From the IMG/VR virus record IMGVR_UViG_3300050120_000210, positions 62,001-126,000 of that record: a DNA stretch of 64,000 bases. The stretch is one strand, 5' to 3'. Positions 49,215 to 57,641 of the stretch are shown piece after piece. Made by a program: the position numbers and the translations under genes. Within the stretch, counting starts at the first letter, position 1. Every line of letters starts with the position of its first letter. The notes below the pieces were generated by a model. The model saw only the letters and a list, made by a program, of their open reading frames with translations, made no database searches and had not been told where the DNA came from. Source of the DNA: a virus.

Positions 49215-50477
49215 TCACCGACCGAGAACCAATGCCGCCAAATCTTCTCGCTTGACGATATGTTGACCCTTCTCGCCAAGATTTCGAACTGCCGCCGTTC
49301 CGGCTTCTTGTTCTCGTCCGCCAACCGCGATGATGTAGGGCACAGCCATGAGACTATGCTCTTTCACCTTCTGAGAAACGTTCTCGTCCCGCACGTCCAA
49401 ACTGACACGGGCGCCAGAGGCTTCCAGATCGTCACAGACGGCCTTTGCGTATTCTGCGGCCTCCGGCTTGATCGACATCACAACGGCCTGCACAGGGCTC
49501 AGCCAAGCCGGTAGACGGCCATCGTAGTGTTCCAGCAGGATACCGATGAACCGTTCCATCGATCCGAGGATCGCACGGTGTAGCATGACGGGAGTATGGG
49601 CCTTGCCATCTTCGCCGGTGTAACGCGCGCCGAGCGCCTGTGGCAGCACGAAGTCGAGTTGCAGGGTGCCGCATTGCCATTCGCGACCCTTGTTGTCCTT
49701 GAGGGCGAATTCGAGCTTCGGGCCATAGAAGGCGCCCTCGCCCGGATAGACCTCATAGACCAGCCCAGCAGCGGTCACAGCCTGAGCCAAAGCGGCCTCG
49801 GCACGATCCCACACTTCGTCCTCGCCAGCACGGACTTCCGGCCGGGTGGAGAAACCGATCTTCACGTCTTCGAACCCAAAGTCCTTGTAGACGGCAAGCA
49901 GCAGTTCGCAGAAAGCCTTGGTCTCGGCCACGACCTGATCTTCAGCGCAGAAAATATGCGCGTCATCTTGAGTGAATTGACGAACGCGCATGATGCCATG
50001 CAGTGACCCGGAAGGTTCGTTGCGATGGCAGCAACCAAACTCGGCCATCCGCATCGGAAGCTGGCGATAGCTCACGGTATCGGCGTTGAAAATCTGAACG
50101 TGGGCCGGACAGTTCATCGGTTTGAGCACATGAGTCGCCTTGGCGGCTTCATGCAGATCGCCGGGCACGAAATGTCCGCCGGAGCCGATATCGTCGCGAT
50201 AGCTGTAGAAATCCCCGGTAGAGAAAATCTTGTCACCATAGTTCGCCCAGTGTCCCGATTTCTCGAACAGGGATCGGTCGAACAGTTGCGGGGTCTTCAC
50301 CTCGAAATAGCCACCCGCCTTCAGCTTGCTGCGGATATAGTTCTCGATGGTGTTGAACAGGGTGAAGCCATTGGCGTGCCAAAACACGCTGCCTGCGGCT
50401 TCTTCTTGGATGTGGAAAAGACCAAGCTCGCGGCCGAGCCGTCGATGGTCGTTGTCAGCAAGCGAATCGTCGCTCAT
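49215..50477 (-). CDS. thrS: Threonyl-tRNA synthetase lacking TGS and editing domains
   Basis: 420 residues versus about 640 for bacterial ThrRS. It begins directly at the catalytic core ([18 protein letters not shown]) and ends with the anticodon-binding domain ([18 protein letters not shown] onward). Class II motifs are present: motif 2 [18 protein letters not shown] and motif 3 [14 protein letters not shown]. Zinc ligands appear intact: Cys in PMNCPAH, His in QDDAHIF and His in MLHRAI. Without the N2 domain it cannot clear Ser-tRNA-Thr by itself. It charges tRNA-Thr. Confidence 0.96.
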   Translation of the reverse strand: MSDDSLADNDHRRLGRELGLFHIQEEAAGSVFWHANGFTLFNTIENYIRSKLKAGGYFEVKTPQLFDRSLFEKSGHWANYGDKIFSTGDFYSYRDDIGSGGHFVPGDLHEAAKATHVLKPMNCPAHVQIFNADTVSYRQLPMRMAEFGCCHRNEPSGSLHGIMRVRQFTQDDAHIFCAEDQVVAETKAFCELLLAVYKDFGFEDVKIGFSTRPEVRAGEDEVWDRAEAALAQAVTAAGLVYEVYPGEGAFYGPKLEFALKDNKGREWQCGTLQLDFVLPQALGARYTGEDGKAHTPVMLHRAILGSMERFIGILLEHYDGRLPAWLSPVQAVVMSIKPEAAEYAKAVCDDLEASGARVSLDVRDENVSQKVKEHSLMAVPYIIAVGGREQEAGTAAVRNLGEKGQHIVKREDLAALVLGR

Positions 50478-50488
50478 GGGAGTAACCT

Positions 50489-50869
50489 CTAATCCGAGAG
50501 GCCCCCGACCAATCGGAGATCACTCTCTGTAAGTGTGATATTTTGGAAATTGGGCTCGTGGGCCAGATCGCGGATTTCCGCGAGTCGGTAAAGGTCGCGT
50601 TTGGCGTTCAGAACCTCTCGTTCTTCCTGTCTGCACCAACCCCACGGGTATTGGCTGTTCAGATAGGCGATAGCTTCGTCACGCGTCCTAGTTCGACGCG
50701 TCCAAAATGTCTTCTTTGTTTCGATAGTCTTGGTGATGATCGCGTCGCTGGCGGCCTCATAGGCGGCCTCGGCCACGGCCAATTGTTCGGCGACGACTTC
50801 AGTCCGTTCGTTGGTCATGCGAACGAGTTCGTCGTTGGCGACCTTGGCGGTGATGACTTCGTCGGACAC
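50489..50869 (-). CDS. Hypothetical helical protein
   Basis: 126 residues from GTG 50869, GGAG 9 nt upstream. Long Glu/Ala helix ([19 protein letters not shown] onward), then [17 protein letters not shown] sigma70-like promoter lies upstream. It precedes thrS by 11 nt, so the two are co-transcribed. Confidence 0.78.
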   Translation of the reverse strand: MSDEVITAKVANDELVRMTNERTEVVAEQLAVAEAAYEAASDAIITKTIETKKTFWTRRTRTRDEAIAYLNSQYPWGWCRQEEREVLNAKRDLYRLAEIRDLAHEPNFQNITLTESDLRLVGGLSD

Positions 50870-50889
50870 GGTGATGTTCTCCTGAAGCC

Positions 50890-50921
50890 GCCATCATAGA
50901 CAGCTTCAAATGGTTTTCCAA
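50890..50921 (-). promoter_or_regulatory. Promoter of the thrS operon
   Basis: Minus-strand TTGGAA, 17-nt spacer, TATGAT, with GGAG and the GTG start downstream. Confidence 0.5.
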
Positions 50922-50955
50922 ATTGATTTATCGCCAACCCGCTCGGTAGACGATG

Positions 50956-51465
50956 TCAGGAAGCATCGCGGATAACTCTCACGAACTTACTGCATACTCC
51001 GAAATAATCTGTCGTGTTGAACTCGGAAGGATCGTCAAACCATCCCTTCGCCCATTCTGGTTGATTGCGGATGCTGCTATAGTTCAGCTTTCCACCGGGG
51101 TAGGTCCAAACAAACCCACGACTCGTCAGGGTGTAATCGTCATTTTGGTGCCAGAAATAATTGGCGTTCGCCAGTCGGATTGACAACAAGGGATCGGAAA
51201 ACTCCACACCCAAATGGGACATGAGTGTCATACGAGATAGAGCGTCGAGGTTCTTGCAGTGAATCCAAAGACCTTCTTTCGAAAGGAAGTTGTCATCCAC
51301 TTCATACGTCGCTTCGTCGTGGCCCAGCCACCATTTGCCGTCGATCAAACGCACGTCGATCTCCGCATTGAACCCTTCGGCCAATGCTTGTTCGATCTGC
51401 TCGGGAAGATTTTCCCGAGCTTCATCGTAACCGTTGAAGAGACCTCGGTGCGCGATCAGGATCAC
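50956..51465 (-). CDS. Glycerophosphodiester phosphodiesterase-like (GDPD) protein
   Basis: 169 residues from GTG 51465 (GTGA coupling). N-terminal ILIAHRGLFNG with NAEIDVRLIDGKWWLGHDEA gives the AHRG...E-x-D...HD metal and catalytic set of GDPD TIM barrels. It is shorter than typical GDPD (about 240), the barrel being abbreviated. It lies in the glycan cluster and may act on phosphodiester-linked surface glycans. Confidence 0.78.
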   Translation of the reverse strand: MILIAHRGLFNGYDEARENLPEQIEQALAEGFNAEIDVRLIDGKWWLGHDEATYEVDDNFLSKEGLWIHCKNLDALSRMTLMSHLGVEFSDPLLSIRLANANYFWHQNDDYTLTSRGFVWTYPGGKLNYSSIRNQPEWAKGWFDDPSEFNTTDYFGVCSKFVRVIRDAS

Positions 51466-52073
51466 TTAATCGGCCGGAAATAGATGTTGTCCTCGTTCTG
51501 TTGCTTCATAGTCTTGAAGACTTCGTATCCCTTGTCACTCAAGAAATCCAAAGCCTCTTCCATGGTGTGCTGGCCTTTGTAGAGCATGACTTCTTCGCTC
51601 TGCGGAACTTCGATGACGCCTTCTTGGATCAGGGCAAAATAATCGGCCATACCACGAAGAACCGCCAGATCACTTCCTTGCGTGTCACAATGGAAGAAGT
51701 CGATTTTGTTGATCTTGACCACTTCCAGCCACGTATCCAGACGAATCACCGGCACCACGAGGGATGTCTCGTAGAAGAAATCTGTCCGATCCGGCCAAGT
51801 CACGTCGAGACCGTCAGCAAATTCCAGCAAGGAACTGCAACCCCAATCTGCGTGGGCGGTGATGTTGAACTTGGCGACGCCATTGAAGTCGCTAACAGCA
51901 GACGGGATAGCGGAAAATCGCTCCCTGAACGGCGCGCTCTGTTGCATGAGATGCACGTACAATTCCGGCGTCGGCTCGAACGCATACGCACGATAGTGCG
52001 GGTTGTTGCGAGTAATGTCGAGACAGTCAGCGCCCCAGTTGGCCCCCACGTCGAAAAGAGTGAACTGATCCAT
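51462..52073 (-). CDS. FkbM-like SAM methyltransferase
   Basis: 203 residues, MDQFTLFDVGANWGAD. The SAM loop is FDVGANWGADCLDI and the FkbM-type second half is VIRLDTWLEVVKINKIDFFHCDTQGSDLAVLRGM. FkbM proteins O-methylate sugars or polyketides. A full TATAAATA late box lies at 52095-52102. Confidence 0.85.
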   Translation of the reverse strand: MDQFTLFDVGANWGADCLDITRNNPHYRAYAFEPTPELYVHLMQQSAPFRERFSAIPSAVSDFNGVAKFNITAHADWGCSSLLEFADGLDVTWPDRTDFFYETSLVVPVIRLDTWLEVVKINKIDFFHCDTQGSDLAVLRGMADYFALIQEGVIEVPQSEEVMLYKGQHTMEEALDFLSDKGYEVFKTMKQQNEDNIYFRPIK

Positions 52074-52094
52074 AAAAAACCTCTGTAATAGCCG

Positions 52095-52102
52095 TATTTA
52101 TA
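52095..52102 (-). promoter_or_regulatory. T4-type late promoter, full TATAAATA
   Basis: GTATAAATACGG, 22 nt before ATG 52073; its TAA is the stop of the upstream gene. Confidence 0.75.
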
Positions 52103-52802
52103 CGGGTTGATATTGACCAGCCGGAGTGTGCTGGATTGTTTTGTTAATGTGGAACTCATTCCACGGCAGACCCAATTTCTGGATGTGATGGACTGATAAA
52201 GTGTGGGGGCAAAGCAGGCCCGTCTCGGCGTAATATTCTTCGAGCTTCATGCCGATTGTCGCGAAACGAGAGACGTTCTCATAGGAGCCGATCTGGAACA
52301 TATCGCCGGTCCCGCCGCCCATGTGGTTGCGGTGAGCCAGCGTATAGAACGTGTTCGGATCGAAGTTCGGCATGGCGTCGTGCAAGATCATGTCCGGCCG
52401 CATCCGAATCACGAGATCGTATTTCTTGCCGGTCTGCATGATGTGCTCTTCGAGCAGGTTCATGGCGGCGCCCATCTTGTAGAACATCGAGATAATGTTC
52501 CGGGGCCGGTGATAGAAGTTCGGGAACCCTTCGGCACGCTTCGCGAAAGTCGTCAGATAGTTGTCGAAATGCTCGACCACCATCTTGATCGGCTTGTATG
52601 CATCACAGGCCGCGTGCGGGTCGAGGGCATCACTCTGCTCATGAATGCCGATGGCGCCTTCCTGCGGCACCCACCAGCCTTCGTTGTCCCACGTATGGAT
52701 GAAAACGTCGGGACTGTAGCGGTCGATGAACTGCTCTTTGAAATTGGGGAACACTTGGTTCCAGCAGCGCATGTGACCAGAAAGAACAACAGCGACGTTC
52801 AT
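52098..52802 (-). CDS. Glycosyltransferase-like protein
   Basis: 234 residues, MNVAVVLSGHMRCWNQV. The opening SGHMR and DVFIHTWDNEGWW, then KKYDLVIRMRPDMIL, match a family of GT-A-like proteins found in huge phages and capsule loci. The DxD role may be played by RPD. It ends on the TAA of the next late promoter. Confidence 0.72.
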   Translation of the reverse strand: MNVAVVLSGHMRCWNQVFPNFKEQFIDRYSPDVFIHTWDNEGWWVPQEGAIGIHEQSDALDPHAACDAYKPIKMVVEHFDNYLTTFAKRAEGFPNFYHRPRNIISMFYKMGAAMNLLEEHIMQTGKKYDLVIRMRPDMILHDAMPNFDPNTFYTLAHRNHMGGGTGDMFQIGSYENVSRFATIGMKLEEYYAETGLLCPHTLSVHHIQKLGLPWNEFHINKTIQHTPAGQYQPV

Positions 52803-53041
52803 TTGCCGTTTAGCCCTTCGAGGAAAGGCGTGATGACATCGCCGGGAATCTTCTGGCCACGCGGTGCGTGACCCATTTGCCTGACGAAAATGTTCACGGC
52901 TTGCCGAATGGCATCAGCTTCAAGCTGAAGGCCATACGCCTTATAGTCGTCACAGACCGTGCCGCGACAGTTGTTGGCTTCTTGCTGAAGTCGATCACCC
53001 GCCTTTTGGAGGATGTAGACCATCTCTTCGTTAATTACCAT
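52799..53041 (-). CDS. Small hypothetical protein
   Basis: 80 residues, MVINEEMVYILQKAGDR; ATG 53041 overlaps the upstream gene by 11 nt. Helical, with NNCRGTVCDDYKAYGLQL. No known domain. Confidence 0.75.
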   Translation of the reverse strand: MVINEEMVYILQKAGDRLQQEANNCRGTVCDDYKAYGLQLEADAIRQAVNIFVRQMGHAPRGQKIPGDVITPFLEGLNGK

Positions 53042-53216
53042 CAGCAGCCTCGTCAGCAATAACCAAATTGAGATTGTCTCGGGCGACGTTCAGTTTTTCG
53101 ATTGCTTTCTCAAGGTGAAAATTGTCTTCACCTTCAATGAACTCATCTCGAATTTTAGACATCGTCTCCTCGATTTCAGACACGGTGTCAGTCAACCTAT
53201 CAGCAAGAGCGGTCAT
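53031..53216 (-). CDS. Small coiled-coil hypothetical protein
   Basis: 61 residues, MTALADRLTDTVSEIEE, TGATG-coupled. Almost entirely helical and acidic. Confidence 0.75.
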   Translation of the reverse strand: MTALADRLTDTVSEIEETMSKIRDEFIEGEDNFHLEKAIEKLNVARDNLNLVIADEAADGN

Positions 53217-54595
53217 CAGACTTTGCCCTTGTATTCTTGGAGGAAGGCATTCAGGTCTTCGGGCGTGCCGATGCCCCACATCGCGTCGATGGTCTTAACG
53301 CGAATTTTCTTGCCGTCTTCGATGGCTTGGTTGAACACCGGCGCCACGTAGAACTCGCCGTTGACACGAATGTCTTTCTCGATCATCTGCTCGGCGTATT
53401 TCACGAAATCCGATCCGTGCTGCCAGTAGTAGAAGCCAACCGTGGCTTGGTCGCTGATGACGCGTTTCTCAGCCACCTCGGAGACGAAACCGTCTTCGCC
53501 GACCTTGGCGTAGGACCACTTCGGGTGGTTGGCTTCGAATGTTAGGATGCCGCCGTCGATGGTGTCGGCCTTGAAGGCATACATGCATTCGTTGGCGTTC
53601 CACTGCACGAATTGGTCAGAGTTGGCGAAAAACAACGGAGCATCGCTGTCGATGTGCTTTTTTGCCAAAAGGGCTGTGCAAGCTGCACCCTCGGTGATGC
53701 CCTCGGTGAGCACGATCTTACAGCCCGGCGCGATCTTTGTCAGAACGTTTTCCAGATCGTATTTCTCGTAATGCTCTTTCTGAGCGACGAAAATGTAGTT
53801 CGCCTCGATGTTGAGGTTCTCGACGACCACTTGGATCATGGGTTTGCCGTGGACCTCAATCAGCGGCTTCGGGAACGTGTAGCCCGCTTGAGCGAACCGC
53901 GATCCGGCGCCAGCCATTGGGATCAGAACGTTGAGCTTCTTGTCCCGCCAAGGAATAGCCTTGCCGGTGTTCTTGTTTTCCATGACTGCGATTTCCTCAA
54001 AGATGCGAGCTTGGTCCCAGTCGGCGGCGTGCTCGACGGGCAAAAGGTGGGCTCCCGAATCTAGCGCGCCTTGGCGGCCGATGTGAGAGTCTTCCACAAT
54101 GATGGTGTTCTTGGGCAACGCGTTGAGCGCCGTCATGCACTGCCAATACATTTCAGGATAGGGCTTGGTGCGTTTCACGTCCTCATTGCTGACGTAGAAA
54201 TCCACGTATTCGAGCACCCCGATGGCCATGAGCGCCAGCTTGACCGTCTCGCGAATGCTGTTGCTCGCGCAGGCGATTTTCCAACCGTGGGCTTTGATCG
54301 CCTTGAAGGTCTCGACCGCACGCTCATCGACCGGAAATTGCTTGATGAGTTCGAAGGTCGCGGTCTGTTTGTCCTGCCACACCTTGTTGTAGGCGCCCTT
54401 CGGAAGACCCTTGCGCTCACTGAGCATCTCAAGTTTCCGCGTGGTGTTGAGACCATCGTAGAGGCTGAGATGTTCTTCGCGCGAGATGACGAATTGCTCG
54501 CCCGCATCAGCCAGCGCCGCGTTCAAGGCATGGTAATGCAAGTCCCGACTATCGAGCAGCACACCATCCAAATCGAAGATGATGAGCCTAGTCAT
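53216..54595 (-). CDS. HAD phosphatase fused to a sugar-phosphate nucleotidyltransferase
   Basis: 459 residues from MTRLIIFDLDGVLLDSR (ATG 54595). Domain 1 (1-215) is a HAD of the beta-phosphoglucomutase type: FDLDGVLLDS, ASNSIRE and TIIVEDSHIG. Domain 2 (235-459) starts KLNVLIPMAGAGSRFAQAGY with FPKPLIEVHGKPM, the NTP-transferase signature, and FANSDQFVQ. Such fusions activate sugars or polyol phosphates for glycan building. It probably supplies the substrate for the neighbouring transferases. Confidence 0.88.
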   Translation of the reverse strand: MTRLIIFDLDGVLLDSRDLHYHALNAALADAGEQFVISREEHLSLYDGLNTTRKLEMLSERKGLPKGAYNKVWQDKQTATFELIKQFPVDERAVETFKAIKAHGWKIACASNSIRETVKLALMAIGVLEYVDFYVSNEDVKRTKPYPEMYWQCMTALNALPKNTIIVEDSHIGRQGALDSGAHLLPVEHAADWDQARIFEEIAVMENKNTGKAIPWRDKKLNVLIPMAGAGSRFAQAGYTFPKPLIEVHGKPMIQVVVENLNIEANYIFVAQKEHYEKYDLENVLTKIAPGCKIVLTEGITEGAACTALLAKKHIDSDAPLFFANSDQFVQWNANECMYAFKADTIDGGILTFEANHPKWSYAKVGEDGFVSEVAEKRVISDQATVGFYYWQHGSDFVKYAEQMIEKDIRVNGEFYVAPVFNQAIEDGKKIRVKTIDAMWGIGTPEDLNAFLQEYKGKV

Positions 54596-55409
54596 TGTAG
54601 TCACGGAACACGATGAAGGGATCGTTGTAATCGAGCGGATGAAGCTCGAACAGGTCCGGGTTGCCGAAATAGCACATGAGCCACAGACCTTGGTCGTCAT
54701 CGACCAACCCAACGTTCATGAGGTTGTCCAAGGACTGCTGCATACCTTCGGCGAGCGGCTTCCAAAATGAGCGGTTCGCAACGACCATGGCGCCGAAAAT
54801 CACCACGCTGTTGTTGGTGACCGCGTGCATGATGTGCTCGTTCATTTTGTCCACTTGCGGAACTTGGCAGTTCCAGAAATGGACTTTCTTGGGATCGAAA
54901 TCGTAAGTCCATTTGCGCTTGCCAGCGAGCGACTTGGTGTCTCGGCAATAACCGAAATCCAGCCATGCCACGGTGGTGTTGCTGACCAGATCGCGAGCAA
55001 TGGCTTCCTGAACGAAGTGGGCTTTCAGCGAAGTGACCAGCACGTAATCCTCGCACCAATATTCCGGGTTGCGGATTTGGCTCGGGTTGATCTTGGCCGG
55101 GAAATTCGGGTCATCCATGACGGCCCGGATTTGAGCGCGTCGTGCCGCGAACTCGGTATTCAAGTCTACTTCTTGAACACGGAAATTGACCTTGGCTGCT
55201 CCAAGTTCTCGCAGCTTGGGGGCGATCTCAGGAGAGGTGAACACGATCACTTCATTGTCCAGAGCCAGAAGGTGCGCGAAGCGGTCGATGTAGGTATCGG
55301 TGCTACGCTCAAGATAGTGAGGCAAAGCGCCGCCTCGTTGCTGCACACTTTGGTTCCAGCCTCCACGACCAATGTCGAAGAAGGCAGTTACAATGGTAAT
55401 ATCGGTCAC
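54588..55409 (-). CDS. HtrL/YibB-like glycosyltransferase-family protein
   Basis: 273 residues from GTG 55409 (GGAG 5 nt upstream). It opens TDITIVTAFFDIGRGGW, the HtrL/YibB/WlaTC hallmark, with VAWLDFGYCRDTKSLAG and MVVANRSFWKPL later. This family is tied to LPS or capsule loci. A full TATAAATA late box lies at 55435-55442. Confidence 0.8.
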   Translation of the reverse strand: MTDITIVTAFFDIGRGGWNQSVQQRGGALPHYLERSTDTYIDRFAHLLALDNEVIVFTSPEIAPKLRELGAAKVNFRVQEVDLNTEFAARRAQIRAVMDDPNFPAKINPSQIRNPEYWCEDYVLVTSLKAHFVQEAIARDLVSNTTVAWLDFGYCRDTKSLAGKRKWTYDFDPKKVHFWNCQVPQVDKMNEHIMHAVTNNSVVIFGAMVVANRSFWKPLAEGMQQSLDNLMNVGLVDDDQGLWLMCYFGNPDLFELHPLDYNDPFIVFRDYND

Positions 55410-55434
55410 GAATACTCTCCGAGGATTATAGTAG

Positions 55435-55442
55435 TATTTATA
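55435..55442 (-). promoter_or_regulatory. T4-type late promoter, full TATAAATA
   Basis: GATATAAATACT, 25 nt before GTG 55409. A second TAAATA overlaps the upstream stop at 55469-55474. Confidence 0.7.
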
Positions 55443-55471
55443 TCCCACGAAAGTAATGGTGTTGGCGATAT

Positions 55472-56008
55472 TTACTCGCTCATCATGTCTGCATATTCTT
55501 CTTCGATTTTCTTCTCACGCAGCAACGTGAACAGCTTGCCGAGCACAACCATGGCCGTGCGTTCGGGGTTGAAACCCCGTTGATCTTTCATACTCAGATG
55601 GTAGCCAAGTTTGACCAGTCGTGCTTCGAGCACGCGAGCCATTTTGGTATAGAGTTCACCCCGGCCGGTTGTGACCTTACCGACGAACTCCACACCATAG
55701 GGATGACGTTGGTTAATGAACGTTTCCAAGCATTCGAGAGCTTTGCCAAACACTTTGACGCTCTGCGTTCCGACCTTACCGGTGTTGTCAATACGATCCT
55801 TGACGCCATCTTCGGCGGTGGGGTCTGCTTCGGCGGCGTAAAACAGGAAATGGTAGAAATTGCTTCCACCCGCATCTTGGATGAACTTGGCAACAAAGCT
55901 CTCGCCGCCGACTTCGAAAGTCGCAGTCTTGTAGTCTGTCCAGTTTACACCGGTCGAATCGAACAGTTCGTCAATTCGATTTTCGACTAGGTCGATTAGC
56001 TCTCTCAT
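55472..56008 (-). CDS. Late protein with head-targeting-type leader, function unknown
   Basis: 178 residues, MRELIDLVENRIDEL (leader with LVE), ATGA-coupled to the ART-like gene. It is beta-rich from 28 to 110 (TATFEVGGESFVAKF) with a helical C-terminus. No known domain. The leader is nearly identical to that of the nucleotidyltransferase-like protein at 45492. Confidence 0.78.
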   Translation of the reverse strand: MRELIDLVENRIDELFDSTGVNWTDYKTATFEVGGESFVAKFIQDAGGSNFYHFLFYAAEADPTAEDGVKDRIDNTGKVGTQSVKVFGKALECLETFINQRHPYGVEFVGKVTTGRGELYTKMARVLEARLVKLGYHLSMKDQRGFNPERTAMVVLGKLFTLLREKKIEEEYADMMSE

Positions 56009-56853
56009 TTAAGTTTCCGCCGATACTGCGTCGCGTTCTGAATGACCCATTTGACGCAACTCTCAAAATCACCAGTGAACAGAGTAGTTTCCCCGTTGCG
56101 TAGGCGATACCGACTCTTGACGTTCCAGTCGTCGCGCTTCGACGCGCGATAGAGAACGACAATGTCTTGCGGCGAAACGTCGGCGCCCCAAAACATGACC
56201 TGATCTTCTTCGTCACCGTGGTGATAGGCGTGAACACCCGAGTTTTGAAAAAGGACTGCACACTGTCCATAGCTTCCTTTGTTCGCTGCATTGCTTGCGT
56301 AGCGGCTCTGTGCAGTGAACGCGAAATTGTAGCCGCCTTCTTTTTTGTCCCATCCGTCGTTCTTGAACCACGTCGTGAGACCGAGTTTGTCCATTTGATC
56401 GATGCCGATGGTGAAACCCTGTGCAGCGATGTCGTAAGGATGATCGGTGAAATGAACCAACCACGTTGTTCTCGGCAGAAGCGTTTTACCTTTGCTCTGC
56501 ATGTGAGCCCACGTCGGGGCTTCGGCCGGATCATGTTGGAGGAGTTCTTCGACCACGTCTTCGGCGCTTCGGCTCTGAAGGTCTTCCGGCAGCTTGTAGA
56601 AGATTTCCGGGTCTTCTTCTTGAAGCTGTTCTTCGTCGTGGATTTCGTGCCCTGCGGCCTCTGACGCTTCTTCCAGATAGCCGTTTCGGGCCAGCCAGTT
56701 GCACACGTCATTCCAGTGACGATATGGATCGAACTCGCCTTTTTGCATATACTGTTTCAAGTAGACGTTGTCGCGCGTATACTTCTCATCTAGCTCCGGG
56801 GCTTCAGCCACCGTCGCCTCTACAATGTTGATGAGTTTACGCATTCCCGACAT
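56005..56853 (-). CDS. ART-like late protein with head-targeting-type leader
   Basis: 282 residues, MSGMRKLINIVEATVAE (leader with IVE), ATG 56853, 5 nt after CTAAATA. The C-terminal 160 residues show LVHFTDHPYDIAAQGF, GGYNFAFTAQSRYASNA and DEEDQVMFWGADVSPQDIVV. The H-x-T...I..GF and F-x-F-T...A elements fit ART-type folds. The first 120 residues are acidic and helical. It is related in plan to the protein at 25827. Confidence 0.65.
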   Translation of the reverse strand: MSGMRKLINIVEATVAEAPELDEKYTRDNVYLKQYMQKGEFDPYRHWNDVCNWLARNGYLEEASEAAGHEIHDEEQLQEEDPEIFYKLPEDLQSRSAEDVVEELLQHDPAEAPTWAHMQSKGKTLLPRTTWLVHFTDHPYDIAAQGFTIGIDQMDKLGLTTWFKNDGWDKKEGGYNFAFTAQSRYASNAANKGSYGQCAVLFQNSGVHAYHHGDEEDQVMFWGADVSPQDIVVLYRASKRDDWNVKSRYRLRNGETTLFTGDFESCVKWVIQNATQYRRKLK

Positions 56854-56858
56854 AGGAT

Positions 56859-56864
56859 TATTTA
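56859..56864 (-). promoter_or_regulatory. T4-type late promoter box (CTAAATA)
   Basis: CCTAAATAATCCT then ATG 56853, 5 nt apart. Confidence 0.65.
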
Positions 56865-56903
56865 GGCTTGACCTCGCTTTCGAAATTGGGTTTGGTTCCC
56901 CAG

Positions 56904-57641
56904 ATGAGTCAGACCGGCACCAATGGCATCACAGTCACTTACAATGTGACCTGTTACACCACGAGCGGTGTGACCTACGCTTCGAATGATGTGAAGCTCA
57001 CTCCGAAAGAACGCAGGCGGCGAGAGAGCACGCGCAAGTGGCTCGAAAAATGCCGCGTTCGTTTTGAAGCTAGCCACAAACTCGAAATGGCTCGGATTCA
57101 TGCCGAATCCAAAGCCAACGCATGGCGCCCGCATGTTTCCAGCGGGAAGGTGAGCAATCCCTACGAGTTCAATTTTTGGACGATCACGCCCGGCGAAGAG
57201 AACGAGATGGACCGACTGTGGCGGACGACTGTCGTTCGCTACAAGAAGGGTTGGTGCGGCATGACCCTGAACGATCCGAGTCTCTACGAGCGGGAGCGGA
57301 TCGATGCCTTCATCAAGAAACTCGGCAAGAAAAACGTCCTCATCGATCACGATGGGACGTGGTTCGAATGGGATGAATCCTGCGGTCATATCGGCAGCTT
57401 CACGGCCGTGCAAATGGGCGTGTGGTTTCGCACGCTCGACGATCACAATGCGTTCGTCGCCTTGATCCAAAGTTTTCCGAAGCGGGACCAGATGTTCATT
57501 CTGGGAGATGCGGCCGACGTGGGCGCCATTCGACATTTGCTCGAAGGCGAAAACTATCTAATCGTCAAGGGCAGCCACGGTGTTGCGCTTACGATGCCTA
57601 CGGGCAACAACGCCGTTCTTGTTAAGATGTTTGTCGGGTAG
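56904..57641 (+). CDS. Large FK-family-related protein
   Basis: 245 residues, MSQTGTNGITVTYNVT; ATG 56904. The N-terminal 70 residues include a basic helix (TPKERRRRESTRKWLEKCR). Two motif-like repeats follow: MGVWFRTLDDHNAFVALIQSF and ALTMPTGNNAVLVKMFVG. It therefore looks like two FK-type domains in tandem. It converges with, and overlaps by 84 nt, the next minus-strand gene. Confidence 0.72.
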   Translation: MSQTGTNGITVTYNVTCYTTSGVTYASNDVKLTPKERRRRESTRKWLEKCRVRFEASHKLEMARIHAESKANAWRPHVSSGKVSNPYEFNFWTITPGEENEMDRLWRTTVVRYKKGWCGMTLNDPSLYERERIDAFIKKLGKKNVLIDHDGTWFEWDESCGHIGSFTAVQMGVWFRTLDDHNAFVALIQSFPKRDQMFILGDAADVGAIRHLLEGENYLIVKGSHGVALTMPTGNNAVLVKMFVG

